Positions 1 to 8,936 of a DNA stretch of 64,000 nucleotides are shown here, in pieces (position 1 is the stretch's first letter; each line of letters starts with the position of its first letter). Both the position numbers and the translations under genes were made by a program. Source of the DNA: DATJPW01 sp963752855. GTDB taxonomy: Bacteria > Desulfobacterota > Desulfomonilia > Desulfomonilales > Desulfomonilaceae. The notes beneath the pieces were generated by a model, which was not told where the DNA came from, searched no databases, and saw nothing but the letters and a program-made list of their open reading frames with translations. The stretch is from contig CAVVZX010000053.1 in the NCBI GenBank assembly GCA_963752855.1, positions 1 through 64,000 of the forward strand, read 5' to 3'.

Positions 1-2
1 AC

Positions 3-1955
3 GTGTGTCCAGTTAAGGCTGGTGTATTCAGTGGGAGACAGTCCCACCAGGGTAAAAGGTCAGAGCCCTGTAGCTTGGATGGCAGGTGTAAGGGAAACCG
101 ATCACCTGAAGCCCATCGACAAAGCCACTGCAAGAGTGGTGAGCGAGTCAGCGGGCCGTAACGAAAGTGAATGCAGAGGTGGCCTCGAAAGTGCATAGCC
201 CCGGAGGTCGAACCCGCATCCGTGGGGTGAAGACAGTAGGATTGATCCCAGACTGGCCGTCGGATCGATCCCTCCGGCGGGGTGGTAGCAACAGCACGCT
301 GGCAAGGATACACTAAGCAACTGGAGAAGCCCTCCTCGTCCCGGTCAGAAATGTCCGGAGCAAGGTAGACCCTATAACCGGCTCTACCGGGAAGTGGGTC
401 GAAGACGAGAGGGTGGCGGATGGGCACGTAGTAGCCGTGAACCGGGGTAATGCCTGGTGAGCCAAGGTGCCCTACTGTTGGCATTCCTGAACCAAAATGG
501 GAGGCAGGGACGAGATGACAAAGGCGTCCATAGATCTGCAGGACCTGAGGCGACGGATCTACATCAAGGCGAAGGCTGACAAGTCTTGGCGATTCTGGGG
601 ACTATATGTTCACGTCTGCAAGTTGGAGACGCTTCAGCAGGCCTACGTGATGGCCGAGCAAAACAACGGCGCACCGGGTATCGATGGTGTAACGTTTGAG
701 GACATTGAACGGGGTGGCGTTGAGGCGTTCCTGGCCCAGATCCGTGAACAGTTGGTCGCCGGCACGTACTGGCCCATGCGGAACCGCAAGAAGGAAATTC
801 CCAAGGGAAACGGTAAAACCAGGACGCTTGGAATTCCAACGATCCGGGACCGGGTGGTTCAGGGAGCTCTTAAGCTTATCTTGGAGCCGATTTTCGAGGC
901 TGACTTCCAGGATGGGTCCTTTGGGTATCGGCCCAAGCGTACGGCTCACGCGGCCGTGGCGCGGGTAGCACGAGCGGTTGTCGAGCGTAAAACTCGAGTA
1001 ATCGACCTGGATCTGAAGGTGTACTTTGATACTGTGCGCCATGACCTTTTGCTGCACAAAGTGGCTCTAAGGGTCAATGATGACCAGGTCCTGCGCTTGC
1101 TCAAGCTGATTCTGAAGGCCAGTGGTAAGCTGGGTGTGCCTCAGGGCGGTGTGATCTCTCCGCTTTTGGCCAATCTCTATCTCAACGAGGTAGACAAAAT
1201 GCTGGAGAAAGCCAAAGAGGTTACACGCGAGGGGACCTACACCCATATTGAGTATGCCCGGTTTGCTGACGATCTGGTGGTCCTGGTGGACTGCTACCGT
1301 CGATGGGACTGGCTGTTTCGTGCAGCCCACCGTCGGCTGTTGGAAGAATTGGCCAAGCTCGACCTCCAAGTCAACGCGGAGAAAACCCGCTTGCTTGACC
1401 TGAATCGGCAGGACGAAAGTTTCGGATTCCTTGGCTTTGAGTTTCGCAAGGCCTGTACCTTGCGGGGCCGGCAGGGTGTGCGGGTGACGCCGCAGATGAA
1501 GGCGCGCATCTCCCTGCTTCACCGGCTCAAGGACATCTTTCGTCGTTTCCAGTCACAACCGGTGGATCGGGTAATTGGATTACTCAATCCCGTCTTGCGT
1601 GGCTGGGTGCACTACTTCCGTATCGGGCATTCCAGCCGGTGTTTCGGCTTTGTACGAGACTGGGTGGAGAAAAAGCTGCGTCGGCATCTGATGCGTGCTC
1701 GTAATTTGCGAGGCTTCGGCTGGACACGGTGGAGTAGGGCGTGGTTGTACGACAGACTCGACTTGTTTGCTGATTACCGAGTCCAGGTACTACTGCGCAT
1801 CGAAAGCACGCCCAGTGCGATAGGTCTCATAACCCTTGGCGCGAAGCCAACAGGAAAGCGGAGTGCGGGAAATCCGCACGCTCCGTTTGACGTGGCAGGG
1901 GATGGAAACCTGAACTTCTGTTCGTGGCGCCATACCTTGACCCTACCTGTGCGGG
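3..1955 (+). mobile_element. Group II intron with intron-encoded reverse transcriptase
   Basis: A self-splicing, retrotransposing RNA element. The 5' end carries GTGTG at 3-7, matching the group II GUGYG start. About 490 bases of structured, ORF-free sequence (domains I-III) precede the reverse transcriptase gene. A clear domain V lies at 1856-1888. A domain VI-like hairpin with a candidate bulged branch-point A near 1945 follows. The exact 3' boundary is uncertain (about 1950-1965), because I could not compare it with an empty site. The element ends about 45 bases beyond the 3' end of the oppositely oriented superoxide dismutase gene, so it sits in an intergenic site. The 5' boundary lies two bases from the window edge and is inferred from the motif only. 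Confidence 0.85.
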
Positions 1956-1972
1956 GGGCATCAGGCAACTGA
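515..1972 (+). CDS. ltrA: Group II intron reverse transcriptase/maturase
   Basis: Multifunctional intron-encoded protein: reverse transcriptase plus maturase that folds the intron RNA for splicing and retrohoming. Visible motifs are LDLKVYFDTVRHD (RT motif A with the first catalytic Asp), GVPQGGVISPLLANLYLNEV, and YARFADDLVVL, where FADD replaces the commoner YADD. A maturase (domain X) region follows, containing GWVHYFRIGHSS and GFGWTRWSRAWLYDRL. I see no C-terminal HNH endonuclease, so the protein probably lacks En. The start at 515 is preferred because GGGAGGCAGGGACGAG precedes it; the frame also opens at 497 without a good ribosome site. The frame runs on through domain V (1856-1888) to a stop at 1972, so about the last 40 residues may be an unselected tail. 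Intact. Confidence 0.9.
   Translation: MTKASIDLQDLRRRIYIKAKADKSWRFWGLYVHVCKLETLQQAYVMAEQNNGAPGIDGVTFEDIERGGVEAFLAQIREQLVAGTYWPMRNRKKEIPKGNGKTRTLGIPTIRDRVVQGALKLILEPIFEADFQDGSFGYRPKRTAHAAVARVARAVVERKTRVIDLDLKVYFDTVRHDLLLHKVALRVNDDQVLRLLKLILKASGKLGVPQGGVISPLLANLYLNEVDKMLEKAKEVTREGTYTHIEYARFADDLVVLVDCYRRWDWLFRAAHRRLLEELAKLDLQVNAEKTRLLDLNRQDESFGFLGFEFRKACTLRGRQGVRVTPQMKARISLLHRLKDIFRRFQSQPVDRVIGLLNPVLRGWVHYFRIGHSSRCFGFVRDWVEKKLRRHLMRARNLRGFGWTRWSRAWLYDRLDLFADYRVQVLLRIESTPSAIGLITLGAKPTGKRSAGNPHAPFDVAGDGNLNFCSWRHTLTLPVRGASGN
1856..1888 (+). ncRNA. Group II intron domain V catalytic hairpin
   Basis: The strand folds into the domain V shape. An 8-bp basal stem (AAGCGGAG paired with CTCCGTTT) contains the AGC catalytic triad at 1857-1859. 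A two-base CG bulge follows on the 3' side, then an upper stem TGCGG/CCGCA capped by a GAAA-type loop. This is the most conserved part of group II ribozymes and the best evidence that the element is a real intron. It lies inside the open reading frame of the maturase, which is unusual for ORFs housed in domain IV. Confidence 0.85.
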
Positions 1973-2007
1973 TGTCCCTACCGCGACCGCATTCGGAGAA
2001 GCTGCAT

Positions 2008-2733
2008 TTATTTCTCCGAAGCATACTTCTTGAACCGTTCCTCCACCTTTTTCCAATCAATGATTTTGGCAAAATTGTCAACATATTCCGGTCTTCGGTT
2101 CTGATACTTGAGATAGTATGCGTGCTCCCAGACATCGCACACCATCAAGGGCATGGCGCCCCAACTGGTGAGGTTTTGGTGCTTCTCGGCCTGCATTACT
2201 ACCAGCCTTTTGCTGAAAGGCTCCCATGCCAGTATACCCCAGCCCGAAGCCTCAACAGCCTTGGACGCCGCTGCAAACTGTTTCCAAAAAGCAGCGAACG
2301 AACCGAAATCCCTCTTGATTGCTTCAGCGAGCGGCCCGGCAGGTTCACCACCCGCCTTGGGACCGATGGTGTCGAAGTAAATCCAATGGAGGACCACCCC
2401 TGAGCCATTGAAAGCCAAATCACGACTGAGCGCTTTGATAGCGTCGAAATTCCCCGCTGCCCTGGCTTTCTCCAATTGTTCCAAGGCCTTGTTGAGGCCT
2501 TCTACGTAGGCGGCAAAGTGCTTGCTGTAATGAATATTCACTGTTTGCTTGTCGATTACGGGCTCCAGCGCATCCTCGGGATAGGGGAGGGGTGGCATTT
2601 TGTGCATAAACACTCCTGGTTCTTTGGGAGGCTGGGCAAAGGCTTCAGAACCGAGAAAACGGGAGATCACCCCGACAGTGGCCGCGGCGCCTGCTCCCAT
2701 GATCACTTCACGCCTGCTGATACTATTTTCCAT
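2008..2733 (-). CDS. Tat-exported Fe/Mn superoxide dismutase
   Basis: Converts superoxide to peroxide and oxygen, here probably outside the cytoplasm. Residues 1-35 form a twin-arginine signal (SRREVIMGAG, then a hydrophobic stretch ending near AFAQ). The mature part is a complete Fe/Mn SOD. The metal ligands are visible as His in NIHYSKHFAAY, His in VVLHWIYFDTI, and Asp and His in the signature DVWEHAYYL. At 241 residues the length equals a normal SOD plus the leader. Metal preference cannot be read with confidence. An AGGAGTGATT stretch upstream of the ATG is a good ribosome site. The gene stands alone, with the group II intron behind its 3' end. Export is uncommon for this family and suggests protection of periplasmic targets in an oxygen-sensitive organism. 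Confidence 0.9.
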   Translation of the reverse strand: MENSISRREVIMGAGAAATVGVISRFLGSEAFAQPPKEPGVFMHKMPPLPYPEDALEPVIDKQTVNIHYSKHFAAYVEGLNKALEQLEKARAAGNFDAIKALSRDLAFNGSGVVLHWIYFDTIGPKAGGEPAGPLAEAIKRDFGSFAAFWKQFAAASKAVEASGWGILAWEPFSKRLVVMQAEKHQNLTSWGAMPLMVCDVWEHAYYLKYQNRRPEYVDNFAKIIDWKKVEERFKKYASEK

Positions 2734-2906
2734 GAATCACTCCTTTCAGTTGAGCTGGTCTGACAAGAGAATTGTGGGTGGAATGGCCGGTGATTGGTGT
2801 AGGTTGCGCCGTGCCCGACATGGTCTGATGACTTTAGAAAATTGGCTGGACAATCATGAACGCGACTCCCCCTGTTACCATATCTATAATGGTCCATCAG
2901 ATCTTC

Positions 2907-3606
2907 TCAAAGTTCCCACGGAATTGCGTTGTTGAGTCTTATTCCTTCTAGGGTGAGATCTACATCATAGGCCAGTATTTCGACGCGATTCTTAAAAGCT
3001 GCTCGCAGTTCATTCCCGTAAGCCGGGTCTATGTGGTCCGCGGGCCTGAACAATCTTGCATCGGCCCGTTGTATAAGAAAGAAAATCACCGCTCGATTTC
3101 CTAAGCTGGCTTGGCGCTGAAGATCTACAAGGTGCTTCCTGCCGCGAGTCGTAACCGCGTCCGGAAAATAGGCGATTTCATCTTCGACCTGAGTGCAACT
3201 CTTGATTTCTACAAAGCATAATCCGCCGTCCGAATTCTCCAACAGGAGATCCAATCGAGAGTTTTCAAAGCATTTGACTTCGCTCCTCACGAAACGGCAT
3301 CCCGACAACGCTTGAACTAGCTCCCTCAATTACAGCCTTTCGCACGACTCGATTTGCGACCAGCGTATTCACGCACACCAGAGATTCGGGCATTTGTATC
3401 ATTTCCCAGGTGTACGGATAATGCCTGTTCGGAGCGTCGCTCCGCGACAGGTATACGGTTCGACCGGGTTCCGAACACCCGCGCATACTCCCCGAGTTCG
3501 GGCAATGAGCGGTTATTACCTGGCCACCTTCCAGTTTTATGTCCGCCAGAAATCGTTTGTATCTCTTTATGAGTGTGCCCTTGATGAGTTTAGGCCAGGG
3601 GATCAT
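2907..3606 (-). pseudogene. sfsA: SfsA family protein, frameshifted
   Basis: Two overlapping frames together make one SfsA protein (sugar fermentation stimulation protein, a nuclease-like DNA-binding family of about 230-240 residues). The N-terminal part (3606 down to about 3320) contains AHCPNSGSMRGCSEPG and the VCVNTLVANRVVRKAV segment. The C-terminal part (about 3329 to 2907) contains SRLDLLLENSDGGLCFVEIKSCT and YFPDAVTTRGRKHL, the conserved acidic/Lys catalytic-type region. The frames must join near 3315-3330, so a small indel interrupts the gene. All expected blocks are present and well conserved, so a sequencing error is as likely as real inactivation. No operon partner is evident. Confidence 0.85.
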
Positions 3607-3770
3607 GGATGGGTATGTTTATCCTGTACGTGGGGCACTTTCCAGCCTGCCATTCAATGACTCAGACCAATCGACCGATAGTTTGTCTCCACTTGTCGGC
3701 GAAAGTCTCTTTCAGACAATCCGGAGATGACAAAGGGAGGTTAGAAAGCCTGCCCCACATGATTAGGCTT

Positions 3771-4618
3771 CTATCTCCATTCGATCTTCGCTTCGTTTCT
3801 CAATGGAAATCGATGGTATCTATTCTTTGCGTACCCTATCATCATGCCGCCATAGCACTGATGGTCTTCCGGCAATGAAAGCGCCTGCTGCATAGGCTTG
3901 TGGAAGTTCGCCGCCGTGTTAAAATAACCCGCCCAGCAGGCCCCGAGTCCGAAAGAGTAGGCAGCCAGCTCCAGGTGGGCAAGCGCAATGACGCAGGCCG
4001 TTTGCGCATGCGTTAAGCCCGAAGGTCCGTGCGCTACTATAAGATGCGGAGCGTCTCGCAGCACTCTGTCCACATCGTTTTCCCAGGCCTGAACCACCCG
4101 ATCGAAATGCATTTCTTGCGCAAGCGGCCATTTTGTCGCTATCATGAAGCGCATCCAGTCGATTACAATCCCTGAAAGCCGTTTAATTTCAGCTCTCTCC
4201 TGTATGACGAGCCAGTGGACCGGCTGGAAATTGTGGCCGGATGGAGCATATCGCGCAACATCGATCAACGACGCCAGAATCTCTCGGTCGACGGGCTTAT
4301 CCTTATAAACACGAATGGATCGTCGAGAGCGCAGAAAATGATCCATTTGTCGCTGAGTGGGCAACAGAGCCTTGTCCAAGCTTGGGCATTGCTCCAAGGC
4401 CATGGTTTGAGCGACATCGCTCCATGAGGACACACGGCAACGCAGTGTCCGCAATTGATGCAGAGTTCAGCTCCGCCCGGTACGAGTTCCGGCAAAGACC
4501 CTTGGTCCTTGAGTTCAATAATTTGCGCGGGGCATTCGCTTACGCATATGCCGTCACGTTTGCATTTGTCCGGGTCAACAGTAAAAATGCTCAAATTCTT
4601 GTTCCTTTCATTCGGCAC
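3771..4618 (-). pseudogene. Ferredoxin-nitroreductase fusion, frameshifted
   Basis: An N-terminal 2x[4Fe-4S] ferredoxin domain (CKRDGICVSECP and CINCGHCVAVCP cysteine sets) is followed by an FMN-dependent nitroreductase domain (RSRRSIRVYKDKPVDRE, DVARYAPSGHNFQP, GLGACWAGYF). Proteins of this architecture pass electrons from ferredoxin to FMN. They occur in strict anaerobes and reduce nitro or quinone-like substrates; the substrate here is unknown. The ferredoxin frame (4618 to about 4410) and the nitroreductase frame (about 4420 to 3771) differ, so a small indel lies near 4400-4420, just after PHGAMS. Both halves are otherwise complete. The spacing and single shift suggest one gene, possibly a sequencing error. 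Confidence 0.85.
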
Positions 4619-4827
4619 GCTTTCGGAATGTGTAGGGGCGGACCAGTGTGTCCTCCCAGGGACGACCTCACCAGAGGATTGCCACTGAAACGGTCATCTT
4701 TCCCCGTCATTCGCGGACAGACTGGAAGCCTGTGGCGCCATTCACTCCAGGCAATGTCAAGTCAGGGACTGGCGCAATTTCGGACGCAAAATGAAGGATC
4801 GCCCGCCGGAGTCGCTTTGGCGACCGG
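4619..4827. other. Intergenic region without recognisable gene
   Basis: It separates the 3' end of the SurE-RNase III gene from the start of the ferredoxin-nitroreductase gene. It begins with a GTAGGGGCGGAC stretch of the type seen in several other intergenic repeats of this window (19926, 23845, 35895). I see no gene, RNA or clear terminator. Confidence 0.4.
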
Positions 4828-6303
4828 TCATTTCAATTTGGATAGGGCCTCCCGGGCCGCATTTTGTTGCGCTTCTCTCTTGTTACGCCCATTGCCCACT
4901 CCCACAACCTCATTTCCCAGGTACACCCCTACGCAAAACGTTTTTTGGTGGTCTTGGCCCCATTGGTCCATCACCTGATAAGTCGGCGTAATTCCCAACT
5001 GCCCCTGAGCCTTTTCCTGAAGAAGGCTCTTGCAATCTTCAATACCGTCAGGCGTGGCGCATCTTGACACCAGAGGATAGAAATGTTTTTCGATAACTTC
5101 TGTCGCTCGTTCGAATCCGCCATCGAGGTAGACCGCGGCGATGAGCGCTTCTAATGTGTCGGCAAGAATTGAATCACGATCTCGGCATCCTGAAAGTTCA
5201 TCGCCTCGGCCCATCCTGATGAACTTCGCCAGATTCAAGCGTCTCATAACGCGGGCAAGCGCTTTTTTGTTTACAATACTGGCGCGCTTTTTCTGGAGTC
5301 CTCCTTCTTCCGCGGCGGGGAACTCTTGATAAAGCATATCGGCTACTACCAGACCGAGGACCGCATCGCCCAAGAATTCCAAACGCTCATTATGTCCCGA
5401 GCAAACGTCGCGGTTTTCATGCCAAAAGCTTCGGCGTGTCAAGGCGTCCACCATGTGAGACATAGTGGTGAACCGGTACCCGAGAATGGTTTCCACTTCC
5501 GGCACGTAATCGAGATCATTTCCGATATTCAAATTTTCTTCAGAGCGCATACCAATTCTTCCGTGTACAGAATGAGCAGTGAGATCGTAATAAAGAGGCG
5601 TAATCGACACATAGCCACTTTTCAGGGCTGTAACATCGACTGCGTCATCCTTTTCATCTGAGGCGGCTTGACCTGAAAGCCAGTAATAGTTGTTGCCACG
5701 TGGATCTTCTCTCCGCTCGAATGATTCATTGAACCTTGCGAGGCCCTGCCTTGTAATCTTGAATCCCTTTATCTCATCGGGCGGCAGCGCAGGTATGTTG
5801 ACGTTCAGGGCCACGCCCGAAGGCAAGCCGTTGTTGATGATCCATCGCGCCAGGGTCTCGATATGGGGCAATGCCCATTCGAAAGGGGGGTCCTTCTTGG
5901 CGGCCAGCGAAACAGCCATGGAAGGCACTCCCAAAATTGCGGCCTCTGTGGCTGCGGAGACCGTGCCGGAATATAGGACATTTATTCCGAGGTTCGCTCC
6001 GTTATTGATTCCTGATATTACCAGGTCCGGTCGCCGGGGAAGCAAAGAGTAAATAGCCAATTTGACCGAATCAGCCGGCGTCCCACTGATACCATAGCCA
6101 TAAAAGACGCCTTCTCTGGTGATTTCGTGCGCCTTTATAGGATCGTAAAGCGTGATGGAATGTCCTACCGCGCTCTGCTCCGCTTCAGGCGCCACTATGC
6201 TCACTCGACCTATTTTTTCCGAGGCGATACGCAGGTAACGCAATCCTTCGGCGTGTATGCCGTCATCGTTAGTGAGCAAGATCAGCGGGTCTTGAACGGT
6301 CAT
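4828..6303 (-). CDS. SurE nucleotidase - RNase III fusion protein
   Basis: One continuous frame joins two complete enzymes. Residues 1 to about 245 are SurE, a survival-type 5'/3'-nucleoside monophosphate phosphatase, with LLTNDDGIHAEGL metal-binding aspartates, SAVGHSIT and SGTPADSVKLA. Residues about 265-491 are ribonuclease III, with the catalytic signature NERLEFLGDAVLGL (near residue 305), TLEALIAAVYLDGG, and a C-terminal double-stranded RNA-binding domain (residues about 420-490). The ATG at 6303 overlaps the aminotransferase stop (ATGA). An in-frame ATG at 5550 after GGAAG could serve as a separate RNase III start, so the cell may make both a fusion and a free RNase III. The two genes are normally separate. 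An artefactual joining by a base-call error is possible, since the window has many frameshifts. Confidence 0.88.
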   Translation of the reverse strand: MTVQDPLILLTNDDGIHAEGLRYLRIASEKIGRVSIVAPEAEQSAVGHSITLYDPIKAHEITREGVFYGYGISGTPADSVKLAIYSLLPRRPDLVISGINNGANLGINVLYSGTVSAATEAAILGVPSMAVSLAAKKDPPFEWALPHIETLARWIINNGLPSGVALNVNIPALPPDEIKGFKITRQGLARFNESFERREDPRGNNYYWLSGQAASDEKDDAVDVTALKSGYVSITPLYYDLTAHSVHGRIGMRSEENLNIGNDLDYVPEVETILGYRFTTMSHMVDALTRRSFWHENRDVCSGHNERLEFLGDAVLGLVVADMLYQEFPAAEEGGLQKKRASIVNKKALARVMRRLNLAKFIRMGRGDELSGCRDRDSILADTLEALIAAVYLDGGFERATEVIEKHFYPLVSRCATPDGIEDCKSLLQEKAQGQLGITPTYQVMDQWGQDHQKTFCVGVYLGNEVVGVGNGRNKREAQQNAAREALSKLK

Positions 6304-7489
6304 CTCAATTCTTGGCAAGCAGTGCGGATCCGATCTAAACCCTTGGCGATTACTTCTTCGCCGGTCGCGAAAGAGAAGCGCACGTGCTGATCAAATCCGA
6401 AAGGCCCGCCCGGGACGCAGGCTACATGATGGTTATCCAGGAGATACTTGGCAAAATCAGTTGAATTCATGACGCCTTTTTTCCCGATAAAGGCGGAAAC
6501 ATTGGCAAATACGTAGAACGCTCCCGCAGGCTTCACAAGCGAACATCCCCGGTATCTCGCCGAGCCTGACCGGTCATCAGGTCTCGGCGTCGCTCGAAAA
6601 TTTGTCTCATCCGCTCAACCCCTTCTTGCGGACCCGTCAAGGCTTCCACTGCCGCCGCCTGGGCCGGGTTGCTCGGGTTGGAAGTGGACTGACTCTGGAT
6701 GTCCGTGGCGGCTTTAACCAGTTGAGCATTTGTGCAAGCCAAGTAGCCGATCCGTAAACCGGTCATGGCGTATGTCTTGGACACACCGTTAACAGTTACG
6801 GTTCGGTCTTTCATGCCGGCCACTGAAGCAAAAGGGGTAAATCTCCTGTTGTCGTAAATGAGCTTGTCATAGATTTCATCCGATATGACAAGCAAATCGT
6901 GTTTTTCAGCCAGCTGCGCCAGGCCTTCCATAACCGCCGTAGGGTATACTACTCCGCTCGGATTTGACGGCGAGTTGATCAGCATGGCCTTCGTGGATCG
7001 CGTTATGAGAGACGCCGTTTCATCCACGTCCGGAACAAACCCCTTCTCCTCCGTCGTCGGCACGATAACCGGATTGCCCCCGGCCAATGCCACCATTTCG
7101 GGGTACGATACCCAATAAGGAGAGAAAATCAGGACTTCATCGCCAGGATCGAGGATCGCGTTGAAAATGTTGTATAGGCTATGCTTGGCTCCGCATGACA
7201 CCACGATCTGGTCCGCAGAATAGACCAATTGGTAGTCTTCGGCGAATCTGCGGGCCACGGCCTTCTTGAGGTCCGGTATTCCGCCGACCGGCGTATAAAA
7301 GGTTTCGCATCGGTCCAGCGATCTCTTGGCAGCTTCTCGAATATGCTCCGGCGTGGGAAAGTCCGGCTCGCCCGCGCCGAATCCGACCACATCCACGCCC
7401 TGCGCTTTGAGTTCTTTTTCCTTAGCGGAGATAGCCAGCGTTGCCGATGGCTTTAACTCGAGGGCCTTTTCCGACAGAATCTTTTTCAT
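6300..7489 (-). pseudogene. Class I/II aspartate-type aminotransferase, frameshifted
   Basis: PLP-dependent aminotransferase of the aspartate/tyrosine family (fold type I). The N-terminal frame contains GAGEPDFPTPEHIREAAKRS, VSCGAKHSLYNIF, NSPSNPSGVVY, VISDEIYDKLIY and the lysine-bearing VNGVSKTYAMTGLRIGY. The C-terminal frame (6300-6536) continues with KPAGAFYVFANVS and the substrate-arginine region HVRFSFATGEE. Reading LGEIPGMFAC between them needs two small shifts at about 6535-6575, so the frame is broken twice within 40 bases. The total length matches a normal enzyme of about 395 residues. The start ATG overlaps the coaD stop, and the stop overlaps the SurE start. This gives a tight run coaD-aminotransferase-surE/rnc transcribed leftward. 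Confidence 0.85.
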
Positions 7490-8049
7490 CTCTTACCCTT
7501 GCTTCTTGCATTATTAATTGCCGGGAATCTTTTCTTCAAGACCCCTAAGACATATTCCGGCACCAGTCCTTCAGGCGATCCCCCGGCCACCAGTGTGGCC
7601 TTGATTATCCGAGAGCTTACATAGAGATATCGATGAGCCGTCATCAGGAAGAATGTTTCTATCTTCCTGCTGAGCTTACGGTTCATCAAAGCCAACTGGA
7701 TTTCGTATTCGAAATCCGATACAGCTCTTAGTCCTCGGATAATTGCGCAGGCTTTTCGTTTCTCTGCATATTTTACCGTGAGTCCGTCGAACTGATCGCA
7801 CTCGATTCGTGTGTCTCCATGAAGGCTATTTCTAATCATATCCATTCGCTCTTCAACTGTGAAGATGGTGTCTTTTTCAGGGTTTGCGCCGAGCGCCACT
7901 ATTATGTGGTCGAAGGTCCCGAGCGCCCGACGAATGATTTCCAAATGTCCGTTATGAAACGGGTCAAATGTGCCAGGATAAACCGCTAGCTTTCTTGCCC
8001 ATATCCTCCCTGCCCGGTCAATCTGAACAAAATTCAGCGTGAAAGACAC
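7486..8049 (-). CDS. coaD: Phosphopantetheine adenylyltransferase
   Basis: Fourth step of coenzyme A synthesis: transfers AMP from ATP to 4'-phosphopantetheine. Motifs are AVYPGTFDPFHNGH (nucleotide-binding HxGH near the N-terminus), IIRGLRAVSDFEYE, MNRKL and the YVSSR loop. The family start is normally a few residues before AVYPGTFD. In this frame the only start is a GTG at 8049, giving an odd 19-residue extension. An ATG at 8000-8002 after a strong GGGAGG site encodes MGKK one frame over, exactly where a normal start would lie. A one-base insertion near 7993 is therefore the simplest explanation. The gene lies downstream of rsmD in the same direction, a common pairing. Confidence 0.93.
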   Translation of the reverse strand: MSFTLNFVQIDRAGRIWARKLAVYPGTFDPFHNGHLEIIRRALGTFDHIIVALGANPEKDTIFTVEERMDMIRNSLHGDTRIECDQFDGLTVKYAEKRKACAIIRGLRAVSDFEYEIQLALMNRKLSRKIETFFLMTAHRYLYVSSRIIKATLVAGGSPEGLVPEYVLGVLKKRFPAINNARSKGKR

Positions 8050-8218
8050 TTTTCCGGCTCAATCCTGCATGCGCCGACTTTTGGGGCTTTGAACACCTCT
8101 CATGCCAACAACGGCAGCAAAGTCCTCCAAAATCCCCTCGTACCTCCTTTAACAAGGGGGTAACAAACAGGGATTTTCGGGATTTTCAATGCCTCTCTCT
8201 ATGGCTCCATGTCAGTTG
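8050..8218. other. Intergenic spacer between rsmD and coaD
   Basis: It contains the short inverted pair CCCCTCGTACCTCC and TTAACAAGGGGG, which looks like the remnant of a dispersed repeat (a common phrase reading AAGGGGG-ATAC-AGGGGGAT also occurs near 29370). No gene is seen. Confidence 0.35.
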
Positions 8219-8797
8219 TCAACAGGTTCTTCGTATCACCGGCGTCAGTGTCAGATCGAACATTTCAACCAGTGTATCACCGTACTGCCTCGCAAGCCTC
8301 TTGTGAAGCAGATCCGGTAAAGGCGATTCAGGAGTCCGGATTCCCTTTTCCACTACCAGCACTCCGTCAGCCGCCAGTAAAGCTATCAGACCTGGATGAT
8401 TCATCACCTTTGCAATCCATTCGGTCGCATAGGGCGGATCGAGATATATAATCGAGAATTTCTCGCCGGCCTGGGCCAACTTATCCACAGCCCGTGACGC
8501 GTCCATTGCCAGGATGCTAACCCGATCTTTTAGTCCTAACATCCTCGCGGTTTGGGTTATGAGCGCTGCGACCTTCTTGTCTTTATCGACAAAAACAGCA
8601 GATGCGGCTCCTCGACTCAATGCTTCAAACCCGAATGCGCCGGTTCCGGCAAATAACTCAAGGATGCTTGCGCCCCCTACCAGGGGCCCCAGGATGTTGA
8701 AGACAGCCTCCCGGACTCTTCCCGTGGTGGGGCGGACAGCCTTGCCCCGGAGTCCGGGCAGGCGCATTCCTTTGAAACGGCCTGCAATGATTCTCAT
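8219..8797 (-). CDS. rsmD: 16S rRNA (guanine966-N2)-methyltransferase
   Basis: Methylates G966 of 16S rRNA in the small subunit head. The 192 residues begin with MRIIAGRFKGMRLPGL and the VRPTTGRVREAVFNIL block typical of RsmD. The SAM-binding ELFAGTGAFGFEALSRGA loop and the catalytic DPPY motif (IYLDPPYATEW) follow. The length is normal and the frame is intact. coaD follows in the same direction 170 bases later, matching the widespread rsmD-coaD order. The ATG is preceded by no striking ribosome site. Confidence 0.93.
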   Translation of the reverse strand: MRIIAGRFKGMRLPGLRGKAVRPTTGRVREAVFNILGPLVGGASILELFAGTGAFGFEALSRGAASAVFVDKDKKVAALITQTARMLGLKDRVSILAMDASRAVDKLAQAGEKFSIIYLDPPYATEWIAKVMNHPGLIALLAADGVLVVEKGIRTPESPLPDLLHKRLARQYGDTLVEMFDLTLTPVIRRTC

Positions 8798-8936
8798 GTC
8801 ACGAACTCTTTTTTATACACTGAACGAGGCCATTATTTCAAGGGCTTGTCCGATGTGGCAATCATTCCTTTGTGCAGTGGAATCTTTTCCTCGATTTCCG
8901 ATCAGTCCGAGTATAATCTGAAATTCGGAATAGCTG

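Noticed and set aside
102..320. A small minus-strand gene in the intron 5' region
   Set aside because: The region is folded ribozyme RNA; the frame has no motif.
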